Assembly (NCBI GenBank): GCA_041389565.1
Contig: JAWKRP010000005.1
Coordinates: 124,001 to 188,000, forward strand
DNA length: 64,000 nt
Source of the DNA: JACKEQ01 sp041389565
Lineage (GTDB): Bacteria; Myxococcota_A; UBA796; GCA-2862545
Direction: 5' to 3'
Part shown: positions 1-6,272 of the stretch, in pieces
How the letters are laid out: every line of letters starts with the position of its first letter
Position numbering within the stretch: the first letter of the stretch is position 1
The notes under the pieces: generated by a model
What the model saw: only the letters and a program-made list of their open reading frames with translations
Told to the model about the DNA's origin: nothing
The model's database searches: none
Program-made: the position numbers and the translations under genes

Positions 1-47
1 CCCGAAGGGACGAACCAGGTTCGCCAACGGCCGCGACGGTCCGTGAG
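1..47. repeat. 47-bp coding repeat, copy A
   Basis: This matches 3388-3434 at 45 of 47 bases (differences at bases 26 and 36). It contains two small inverted repeats (CCC-GAA-GGG and GAACC-A-GGTTC) and may continue left of the window. It lies in the coding part of the truncated lipoprotein gene, on the opposite strand relative to that gene from copy B. Confidence 0.85.
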
Positions 48-460
48 TCCGAGAGCGGAACCAGCATCGCGACGCTCACCGTTCCCCCCTCGTCGAACAC
101 GAACACGGAGATCGGAGCGTGCAGGTCGGGACTCGCCGTGCCGCATCCCCCGGTCCACTCGAGCGCCGTCTCCATCGCGTCGACCTCGAGCTGCCACGGC
201 GACGACTGCTGCGCCTCGTGCGTGATGCTCTCCGCCACCCAGCGACCGTCCGGAGGCGTCGGGTACGGCGGACCCGGATCGTAGAGACCCACGTTCGCGT
301 CCATCTCCGTCGGCGTCATCGCACCGGGACGCAGCGTTCCCGACATCGCACCCGACAGCTCGAGCGTGAGCTCCCCGGTCGCGACGTGCTTGAACCCGGT
401 GCTCCCGCCCCCGCACGCGAGCGCAAGCCCGATCGTCAGTGCGGCCACAGCTCTCGTCAT
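1..460 (-). CDS. putative lipoprotein, 3' end cut by the window edge
   Basis: The reading frame opens at the ATG at 460 and stays open to base 1, so the C-terminus is missing. The N-terminus is a short hydrophobic leader ending ALAC-GGGS, a plausible lipobox, so the product is probably an envelope lipoprotein. The visible ~150 residues match no family I recognise. The last visible residues (SRTVAAVGEPGSSLR) are encoded by a 47-bp repeat that recurs inside another gene at 3388-3434, read there on the other strand. The start is supported by GGAGG five bases before the ATG, with a TAGGCT -10-like hexamer further upstream. Function unknown. Confidence 0.7.
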   Translation of the reverse strand, partial: MTRAVAALTIGLALACGGGSTGFKHVATGELTLELSGAMSGTLRPGAMTPTEMDANVGLYDPGPPYPTPPDGRWVAESITHEAQQSSPWQLEVDAMETALEWTGGCGTASPDLHAPISVFVFDEGGTVSVAMLVPLSDSRTVAAVGEPGSSLR

Positions 461-491
461 CGCGCCTCCGACCCCCGGGGCGAGCCTACCC

Positions 492-1640
492 TCAGACCTC
501 GTAGAGGTGCGCCATCGCGCGCAGCTCGGCGATCTTCGCCGTGAGCGCGGACACGGCGAAGTCGATCTCGGCCTCCGTGTTGAACCGCCCCACCCCGAAG
601 CGGATCGAGCTCGCCGCCACGTCGCGGTCGATCCCCATGGCGCGGAGCACGTGGCTCGGCTCCAGCGTCGCGCTCGTGCACGCCGAGCCCGACGACATGC
701 CGATGGACCGGCAGCCCAGCATCAGCGCTTCGGCTTCGACCCCGTCGATCGACACGTTCAGGTTGCCCGCCAGCCGGTGCGGCGGGCCGTTCACCGTCAC
801 CCCGCCGACCGCCAGCAGCCCGTCGCGCAGGCGATCCCGGAGCGTGCGCACCCGATCGACCTCGGCGGCGTCGAACAGCGACGCGCACACCCCGAAGCCC
901 ACGATCAGCGGCACCGGCAGCGTGCCCGACCGCATCCCGCGCTCGTGCCCCCCTCCGTGCTGCAGCGGCTCGATGGCGATGCGCGGGCGACCGCGGCGCA
1001 CGAACAGCGCCCCCACGCCCTTCGGACCGTACGCCTTGTGCGCCGACACGCTCATGAGGTCGACCGGCACGGACCGAACGTCGAGCGCACACGTGGAGAG
1101 CGCCTGCGCGGCGTCGGTGTGCACCCAGACCTCGCGCGCGTGGCACACCTCGACGATGCGCTCGATGGGCTGGAGCGCGCCCACCTCGTTGTTCGCCCAC
1201 ATCACGCTCACGAGCACCGTACGATCCGTGAGCGCGGCCTCCACCGCGGCGACGTCCACCGTTCCGTCCGGCTGCGACGGGAGGATCGTGACGCGGAACC
1301 CCTCCCGCTCCGCCTGCTTCGCGGCGTCGAGCACGGCCTTGTGCTCCGTGGCGACGGTGACGAGGTGATCCCCGCGATCCCGGTTCGCGCGCAGCACCCC
1401 GAGGATCGCCAGGTTGTCGGCCTCCGTCGCCCCGCTCGTGAACACGACCTCCTTCGGCGAGCAGCCCAGCCGCTCCGCGAGCTGCGACCGCGCGTGCTCG
1501 GTGGCGGTGCGCGCCGCGTAGCCCCACTTGTGGGACCGGCTGGCGGCGTTGCCCGGCTGCTGGGTGAACCACGGGATCATGGCGTCCAGCACGCGCGGAT
1601 CGCAGGCCGTGGTGCTGTGGTTGTCGAGGTACACGTCCAT
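492..1640 (-). CDS. iscS: cysteine desulfurase, IscS/NifS class I
   Basis: PLP enzyme that removes sulfur from L-cysteine and passes it as persulfide to Fe-S cluster and thio-cofactor assembly in the cytoplasm. The 382-residue product shows the N-terminal HSTTACDP motif, SGATEADN, HTDAAQ, the PLP lysine in SAHKAYGPKG (Lys202) and the mobile-loop cysteine in SGSACTS (Cys321), close to the E. coli IscS positions. It is divergent from the methyltransferase gene with 31 bases between the two ATGs. An A-type Fe-S carrier lies just beyond, but no IscU is visible. A TAGGGT hexamer ends 7 bases before the ATG and there is no Shine-Dalgarno, suggesting a leaderless message. A second, class II desulfurase (sufS) occurs at 40500-41720. 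Confidence 0.93.
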   Translation of the reverse strand: MDVYLDNHSTTACDPRVLDAMIPWFTQQPGNAASRSHKWGYAARTATEHARSQLAERLGCSPKEVVFTSGATEADNLAILGVLRANRDRGDHLVTVATEHKAVLDAAKQAEREGFRVTILPSQPDGTVDVAAVEAALTDRTVLVSVMWANNEVGALQPIERIVEVCHAREVWVHTDAAQALSTCALDVRSVPVDLMSVSAHKAYGPKGVGALFVRRGRPRIAIEPLQHGGGHERGMRSGTLPVPLIVGFGVCASLFDAAEVDRVRTLRDRLRDGLLAVGGVTVNGPPHRLAGNLNVSIDGVEAEALMLGCRSIGMSSGSACTSATLEPSHVLRAMGIDRDVAASSIRFGVGRFNTEAEIDFAVSALTAKIAELRAMAHLYEV

Positions 1641-1647
1641 CGCCGGA

Positions 1648-1653
1648 ACCCTA
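1648..1653 (-). promoter_or_regulatory. -10-like TAGGGT for leaderless iscS
   Basis: On the minus strand, TAGGGT is followed by 7 bases and the iscS ATG. No Shine-Dalgarno is present. It is back to back with the -10 of the divergent gene. Confidence 0.55.
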
Positions 1654-1659
1654 TCCCCG

Positions 1660-1665
1660 TACAGT
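1660..1665 (+). promoter_or_regulatory. -10-like TACAGT for the leaderless methyltransferase gene
   Basis: TACAGT is followed by 6 bases and the ATG at 1672, with no Shine-Dalgarno. This places the likely transcription start at the start codon and decides the start chosen for that gene. Confidence 0.55.
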
Positions 1666-1671
1666 CGGGCG

Positions 1672-2544
1672 ATGGACGGCTCGCTCTTCGGGAACCCCTG
1701 GGAACACCTCCGGCTTCTCAGCGACGACGCCAGGAACGCCGTGCTGGTCGACTTCCTGGCGCGACACGCCCCGGGGAACCGCGTGCTCGAGGTGGGATGC
1801 GGCACGGGCGTGCTGTCGGCCATCGCGGCCCGGCTCGGCGCGCAGCACGTGATCGCGGTCGAGCCCACGGAGATCGCCGACGTCGCGGAAGCCCTGATGA
1901 AGCGGAACGGCCTGCCCGTCACCGTGCTGCGCGGTCGCATCGAGGATCTCGAGCCGCGCGAGGTCGATGTCGCGTTCTCGGAGCTCCTGAACGCCGACCC
2001 GTTCTACGAGGGCGTGGTGGAGGTCACGAACGCGACCCGACCGTGGGTGCGCGAGGGAGGCCTGCTCGCGCCGCAGCACCTGTCCGTGTACGCGGCGGCG
2101 GTGCGCGCGTCCGACTCGGCCCGCGAAGCCCGGGCCGCGCTGCGCGAGGTTCAGGGCTTCGCCCGGCGGTTCGATCTCGACTTCGGCCCGGTGCTCGAGG
2201 GGCTCCAGAGCGACGCGCCCCACACGTACGTCACGCTCGCCGAAGAGCCCGTCGGTCCGGCGGTCCTCGTGCACGACCTCGCGCTCGGCACGGGTGCCAC
2301 GGCGGAATCACGCGTCCGCATCGATCTCCCCGTGTCCGAAGCAGGCCCGGTGGCCGGTGTGATGGTGTGGTTCGAGGCGCGCATGGACGACGCGCTGGTC
2401 CTGCACAACCGCCCGGGAGAGCCGTCCCACTGGGGCCAGCAGGTGTTCGCGTTCATGCGGGAGCGCGGTGTTCCGGCGGGTGGAACGCTGTCCGTCGAGC
2501 TGTCGATCGAGGACGGCGCGATGCACGCCCGTCCGACGGGTTAA
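1672..2544 (+). CDS. protein arginine methyltransferase-like SAM enzyme
   Basis: 290 residues with a class I SAM-binding motif (VLEVGCGTG, residues 38-46), then the features that set PRMTs apart: a double-glutamate-like loop (SELLNADPFYEG, Glu104 and Glu113) and a C-terminal beta-barrel half with a THW-like loop (SHW, 252-254) followed by GQQVF. In eukaryotes this family methylates protein arginines; the substrate here is unknown and an arginine target is inference. It opens a plus-strand run with the A-type carrier and the conserved protein at 2889. The spacing to the carrier (9 bases) suggests co-transcription. The double-E loop is shorter than in typical PRMTs, so it may act on a different nucleophile. 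Confidence 0.72.
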   Translation: MDGSLFGNPWEHLRLLSDDARNAVLVDFLARHAPGNRVLEVGCGTGVLSAIAARLGAQHVIAVEPTEIADVAEALMKRNGLPVTVLRGRIEDLEPREVDVAFSELLNADPFYEGVVEVTNATRPWVREGGLLAPQHLSVYAAAVRASDSAREARAALREVQGFARRFDLDFGPVLEGLQSDAPHTYVTLAEEPVGPAVLVHDLALGTGATAESRVRIDLPVSEAGPVAGVMVWFEARMDDALVLHNRPGEPSHWGQQVFAFMRERGVPAGGTLSVELSIEDGAMHARPTG

Positions 2545-2553
2545 GGAGCGACC

Positions 2554-2880
2554 ATGGCCGTCTCCCTCACCGAGAATGCGAAGTCCCGTGTGCGTGCGCT
2601 CGTCGCCGAGCACGACGATGGAAAGCCCTGGCTGCGCCTGCGCGTCACGAGCGGCGGCTGCAGCGGCATGATGTACGACATGGACTGGGTGGCTGCACCC
2701 GGCGATGGCGACAAGACGTTCGAGTTCGACGACGTGAAGGTGTGCGTCGACCGCAAGTCGTACCTGTTCCTGAACGGCATCGAGCTCGACTTCGAAGACA
2801 CGCTGGTCCGGAGCGGGTTCGTGTTCCACAATCCGGCGGCGAAGCGCTCCTGCAGCTGCGGCGAGTCGTTCACGCTCTAG
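2554..2880 (+). CDS. A-type Fe-S cluster carrier (IscA/ErpA/HesB family)
   Basis: 108-residue protein that accepts or carries Fe-S clusters for delivery to target enzymes. The three family cysteines are present: one in SGGCSG and two in the C-terminal CSCGESF. The length is typical. A strong AAGGAG sits just before the ATG. It is co-directional with the methyltransferase-like gene upstream and the conserved protein downstream (8-base gap) and sits next to iscS, consistent with a small Fe-S assembly locus. IscA, ErpA and SufA cannot be told apart from sequence alone. Confidence 0.92.
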   Translation: MAVSLTENAKSRVRALVAEHDDGKPWLRLRVTSGGCSGMMYDMDWVAAPGDGDKTFEFDDVKVCVDRKSYLFLNGIELDFEDTLVRSGFVFHNPAAKRSCSCGESFTL

Positions 2881-2888
2881 AGGGCGAC

Positions 2889-3938
2889 ATGTGGTTCGAG
2901 ACGCTGATGGGGTTCGCGGAGATGTCCCCGTCGCAGGTGCGCGAGAAGATCTCCGTGTCGGGCGACCGGATGACGTCCTCGGCGAACGGGAGGTCCTACG
3001 GGTGCGGCACGCTCGGGATCCCGAGCCTCGCGGAGCTGCGGGCCGAGCTCGCGAAGGCGCCCCGTAAGGGCACCCCGACGCTGCGCCAGGTGGTGGGAGA
3101 CGCCCGCGCGCTCCACGCCGACCCAGCGAACGCGAACGCCACGTTCCAGGCGGCCTCTCAGTTCAACCTGCTCGAGATGGTGAGCCCCGACGTGCACCCC
3201 GAGGAGGGCGTCGGCATCTACGAGAACGACCGCACCCAGGGCCCGGCCTGTGCGGTGTCGTGCGGCGCGGGAACGATCTACCGGAACTACTTCGTGCCGG
3301 TCGACGGGCAGATCGGCCAGAGCAAGCTGCACCAGATCGACTGCCTGAAGGGCGTCGGCGACCTCCTGGGCAACCGTGAGCCGCGGTCCCGAAGGGACGA
3401 ACCAGGTTCGCCGACGGCCGCGGCGGTCCGTGAGCGGTCGCTGTGGAGGATGCAGAACGGCTACGCCCTGCTCACCGAAGAAGGCCGCACGCACACGTCC
3501 TCCCACATCCGTGGGCTCGACGAGGCCGGCCGCGACGCGCTCCGAGCGGCCCTGCGTGTCGGAGTGCACCGCGACGTCGAGGTCACACTGCCCGGGGCCG
3601 GCCACCACGTCACGCAGGTGTACGGAGCCGCGCTGGCCCTCGGGTACGGCGAGGGGAAGCCCGCCGACTGGGAGCCGCTCGCGCGCGTGGTCCTCGAAGC
3701 GAGCTACGAAGCGACGCTCATCGCCGCCGCGCTGAACGCTGCGAAGGCCGGGAACGAGCTCGTGCTGCTCACGCTCATCGGTGGTGGCGTGTTCCGCAAC
3801 GACCCCGCCTGGATCCTCGGGGCCATCGAGCGGGCGCTGAAGACGCCCGGTCTCGGTGCGCTCGACGTGGCGATCGTGGCGTACCGGACGGCCGATCCCC
3901 AGGTCACCGCGCTGGTCGACCGCCTCGCGAAGGGCTGA
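2889..3938 (+). CDS. conserved uncharacterised protein with an in-frame repeat insertion
   Basis: 349 residues. The core has strongly patterned motifs (ASQFNLLEM, TQGPACAV, TIYRNYF, LWRMQNGYAL, and a C-terminal LTLIGGGVFRND followed by LDVAIVAY) that I associate with a widespread uncharacterised family. The C-terminal pattern loosely recalls macro-domain proteins, but I would not assign a function. Between GDLLGN and LWRMQNGYAL sits a segment with the motif SRRDEPGSPTAAAVRER, encoded by copy B of the 47-bp repeat; it keeps the frame and looks like an insertion in a loop. The gene is downstream of the A-type carrier and its end is 3 bases from the convergent esterase gene. Confidence 0.75.
   Translation: MWFETLMGFAEMSPSQVREKISVSGDRMTSSANGRSYGCGTLGIPSLAELRAELAKAPRKGTPTLRQVVGDARALHADPANANATFQAASQFNLLEMVSPDVHPEEGVGIYENDRTQGPACAVSCGAGTIYRNYFVPVDGQIGQSKLHQIDCLKGVGDLLGNREPRSRRDEPGSPTAAAVRERSLWRMQNGYALLTEEGRTHTSSHIRGLDEAGRDALRAALRVGVHRDVEVTLPGAGHHVTQVYGAALALGYGEGKPADWEPLARVVLEASYEATLIAAALNAAKAGNELVLLTLIGGGVFRNDPAWILGAIERALKTPGLGALDVAIVAYRTADPQVTALVDRLAKG
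3388..3434. repeat. 47-bp coding repeat, copy B, inside the gene at 2889
   Basis: This is 45/47 identical to bases 1-47. It is flanked by CCGTGAGC at 3374-3381 and 3428-3435, which could be the edges of a 54-bp unit or a duplication. It has the inverted repeats TCCC-GAA-GGGA and GAACC-A-GGTTC. It is read through in frame as protein. Confidence 0.85.
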
Positions 3939-3941
3939 CCC

Positions 3942-5198
3942 TCAGGGCTGGATGGCCGCGAAGATCCCGAGCGGCTGCGAGACGAGCGCGGCCCACGCGG
4001 CCTCGTTGTGCTGCGCGCCGGGCTCGTGCCAGTGGACGAGGTCGGCATCCCACGTGCGGCCCGCGGCCGCGAGCGCATCGGCCATCTGGCGGGTCTCGCA
4101 GTAGTTGTCGCTCGAGTCGGGATCGTCTTCCGGGAACCCGTCGCCGTCGGGATCCGCGCACACCCCGTCGGGACCGGTGCCGCCGCCGCTCGACAGGTAG
4201 ACCACGCCGCCCGGGTCGGACGTGAGCCAGCGCGTCTCCATGGCCTCGCCGAGATCCCCGAACCGCCCCCAGCCGAGCGTGCCCGACAGGCTCGCGACGA
4301 AGTCGTACTGGCCGGGGAACCGGTGTGCGACGTGGAGCGAGATCAGCCCCCCGAGCGAGCTCCCGAGCTGGCCGTCGACCCCGTTCGACCCGTACGTCGC
4401 TTCGATGTGCGGACGCACCACCTGGTGCACGAAGTCGGCGTAGGCGTCGCCGTTCCCGCCCACGGGCGTCGGACCGAGCGCATCGAGCTGGTCCGCCACG
4501 TGCGTGTAGTCGTCGAACCGGGCCGCCGTGTTGTCGATGCCCACCACGAGCATCGGGCTCGCGGCGAGGGCGTCCTGCAGGCGCCACCCGCCCCAGAGCG
4601 CGGCGGGATCGAACAGGTTCTGGCCGTCGTGCGCGTACAGCACACGGAACGGGCCCGCCCCCGGCGGCACGTACACGCGCAGGGTCCGCGGATCCACGCT
4701 CGTGCCCTCTGCAGCGGGCCACCGGTCGAGACGCCAGGTGTCGCCGGGCGGGCGCACGTACGACACCTCGCCGAACTCGTCGTAGCCGTACGATCGGGCA
4801 ACGGGGTCGGCCACATAGGCGGTTCCGTCGGTGAGCTTGTACTTCGAGCCCGCCGGGTCGCCCTCGATCGTCACCTGGGCCACGCAGTACCCGCGGGAGC
4901 AGTCCATCGGCTCGGGCACCCAGTCGTTGAAGTCGCCCGCCACCGACCAGTCGCCCGACGCCACGTAGACGAACGTGTACGTCGTTCCGTCGCTCACGGG
5001 CCATCCGCCCGACCACGCGACCGTCTGGACGACCTCCCCGACCTCCCCCACTCCGGCCAGCAGGTCGGCCACGAGCGCGGCATCTCCACCGGGCGGGACG
5101 TCGGTGTCGTCCGTGTCGGTGTCGACATCCGTGTCGGTGTCGTTCGGATCAGGGGTCGGGGTCGGCCCGGAGCAGGCGATCAGCAGGAGGGTCCACAT
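3942..5198 (-). CDS. esterase-like secreted lipoprotein (alpha/beta hydrolase, IroE/Fes type)
   Basis: 418 residues. The leader MWTLLLIACSG carries a lipobox, followed by an Asp/Thr-rich linker (repeated DTD). A region with GDFNDW resembles the carbohydrate-binding-like N-domain of enterochelin-type esterases. The putative esterase domain follows, with YAHDGQNLFD, the nucleophile elbow GSSLGG and a late HNEAAW that could supply the histidine. It probably acts at the cell surface on an ester of unknown identity. An upstream ATG at 5222 is possible, but the lipoprotein leader favours 5198. Near the C-terminus there is an Asp-rich DPDGDGFPEDDPDSSD segment, possibly Ca-binding. Confidence 0.75.
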   Translation of the reverse strand: MWTLLLIACSGPTPTPDPNDTDTDVDTDTDDTDVPPGGDAALVADLLAGVGEVGEVVQTVAWSGGWPVSDGTTYTFVYVASGDWSVAGDFNDWVPEPMDCSRGYCVAQVTIEGDPAGSKYKLTDGTAYVADPVARSYGYDEFGEVSYVRPPGDTWRLDRWPAAEGTSVDPRTLRVYVPPGAGPFRVLYAHDGQNLFDPAALWGGWRLQDALAASPMLVVGIDNTAARFDDYTHVADQLDALGPTPVGGNGDAYADFVHQVVRPHIEATYGSNGVDGQLGSSLGGLISLHVAHRFPGQYDFVASLSGTLGWGRFGDLGEAMETRWLTSDPGGVVYLSSGGGTGPDGVCADPDGDGFPEDDPDSSDNYCETRQMADALAAAGRTWDADLVHWHEPGAQHNEAAWAALVSQPLGIFAAIQP

Positions 5199-5312
5199 GA
5201 CTTCGCGGATAGCACGGCCCATCCCGTGGTGCCTCGACGGTTCCCTGCTTGCGCGCGTCTCCGGGGTGCTTTAAGGGCGCTGGGTTCGGATCTGGATCCC
5301 AAGGGGGCCCCG

Positions 5313-5501
5313 ATGGCCAAGAAGAAGAACGTCGCGCGGCAGGTGATCACCCTCGAGTGCACCGAGCAGCGGGAGACCGGAGTTCCCGGCATGTCCCGCT
5401 ACACGTCGCAGAAGAACAAGAAGAACACGCCGAAGCGTCTCGAGCTCAAGAAGTACAACCCGTACCTCCGCCGCGTCACGCTTCACCGCGAAATCAAGTA
5501 A
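5313..5501 (+). CDS. rpmG: 50S ribosomal protein L33
   Basis: 62 residues, slightly longer than the usual 50-55. It has the L33 pattern ITLECTEQ, YTSQKNKKNTPKRLELKKYNPYLRR and a basic C-terminus. Only one cysteine is present, so it is the zinc-free form. A purine-rich AAGGGGG precedes the ATG. It lies 87 bases before rpsD and is probably co-transcribed with it. Confidence 0.95.
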   Translation: MAKKKNVARQVITLECTEQRETGVPGMSRYTSQKNKKNTPKRLELKKYNPYLRRVTLHREIK

Positions 5502-5505
5502 TCCA

Positions 5506-5522
5506 CCCGTTTCCCCAACGGG
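5506..5522 (+). other. short hairpin between rpmG and rpsD
   Basis: CCCGTT and AACGGG pair around a 5-base loop five bases after the rpmG stop. There is no T run, so it is not a typical terminator. It could be a processing or attenuation site, or a translational control site for S4. Evidence is weak. Confidence 0.25.
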
Positions 5523-5588
5523 CCGGCCCGCGATCCTCCCGATTTCGAGCCCCCGGCCCGACACACAGCACCCGACGAGGAGCCAATC

Positions 5589-6206
5589 ATGGCGCGTTAT
5601 CGTGGACCCCGGCTCAAGAAGTGCCGGCGCGTGGGCACGGTGCTTCCCGGTCTGACGACGACTCCGACCCTGGATCGTCCGTTCCCCCCCGGTGAGCACG
5701 GCACCAAGCGTAGGCCGAAGCCCAGTGACTACAAGGTCCGTCTGCTCGAGAAGCAGAAGGCCCGCTTCCACTACGGCATCCTGGAGAAGCAGTTCCAGGG
5801 CTACGTGAAGAAGGCGTCCCGCATGCGCGGAAACGCCGCAGAGAACCTCCTTCTCCTGCTCGAGTCCCGCCTCGACAACCTGGTCTGGCGTCTCGGCCTC
5901 GCTCGCACGATCCCCGCGTCGCGCCAGCTCGTCGTGCACGGTCACGTCACCGTGAACGGCCAGCGCGTCGACCGTCCCAGCTTCCAGGTGAAGCCGGGCG
6001 ACGAGATCGCGATCCGCGAGAAGACCCGCACGAAGTCCTACGTCACCGAGGTCATCGAGCAGTCGGCCGGGCTCCCGCGCCCCTCCTGGCTCGACTTCGA
6101 TCCGGCGAAGGCGACCGGCAAGCTCACGTCCAGGCCCGACCGGCACGATCTGCCGTTCGACCTGAACGAGGCGGCCATCATCGAGTTCTACTCCCAGAAG
6201 CTGTAG
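5589..6206 (+). CDS. rpsD: 30S ribosomal protein S4
   Basis: 205 residues, the usual length. It begins MARYRGPRLKKCRRVG, with the S4-type RNA-binding domain in the middle (SRLDNLVWRLGLA then VVHGHVTVNGQRVD). S4 nucleates assembly of the 30S 5' domain. A GAGGAG precedes the ATG. It is unusual in not being next to rpsK, rpsM or rpoA here, which happens in several lineages with a dispersed S4. It is followed by a strong intrinsic terminator. Confidence 0.96.
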   Translation: MARYRGPRLKKCRRVGTVLPGLTTTPTLDRPFPPGEHGTKRRPKPSDYKVRLLEKQKARFHYGILEKQFQGYVKKASRMRGNAAENLLLLLESRLDNLVWRLGLARTIPASRQLVVHGHVTVNGQRVDRPSFQVKPGDEIAIREKTRTKSYVTEVIEQSAGLPRPSWLDFDPAKATGKLTSRPDRHDLPFDLNEAAIIEFYSQKL

Positions 6207-6229
6207 ACCGACCGAATCCGAACCGAAGG

Positions 6230-6260
6230 GCCCCGGAGCAGCGATGCTTCGGGGCTTTTT
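6230..6260 (+). terminator. intrinsic terminator after rpsD
   Basis: Stem GCCCCG-G-AGCA paired with TGCT-T-CGGGGC (one G-T wobble) closes a GCGA tetraloop of GNRA type, followed immediately by five T. It ends only 12 bases before the ATG of the next gene. Confidence 0.88.
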
Positions 6261-6272
6261 CGTGGAGGCGCC

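Noticed and set aside
366..2888. Long plus-strand frame upstream of the gene at 2889
   Set aside because: It runs antisense through iscS and out of frame through two clear genes and has an Arg/Pro/Ala-rich shadow composition. The true start is 2889, just after the A-type carrier.
5090..5150. Asp/Thr-rich direct repeats in the esterase lipoprotein as a separate repeat element
   Set aside because: GTC/GTG-type codon repeats encode a DTD linker typical of myxobacterial lipoproteins. This is a coding low-complexity linker, not a mobile repeat.
5506..5522. Hairpin after rpmG as a terminator
   Set aside because: The stem has no T run and rpsD follows closely, so it is listed only as a hairpin.
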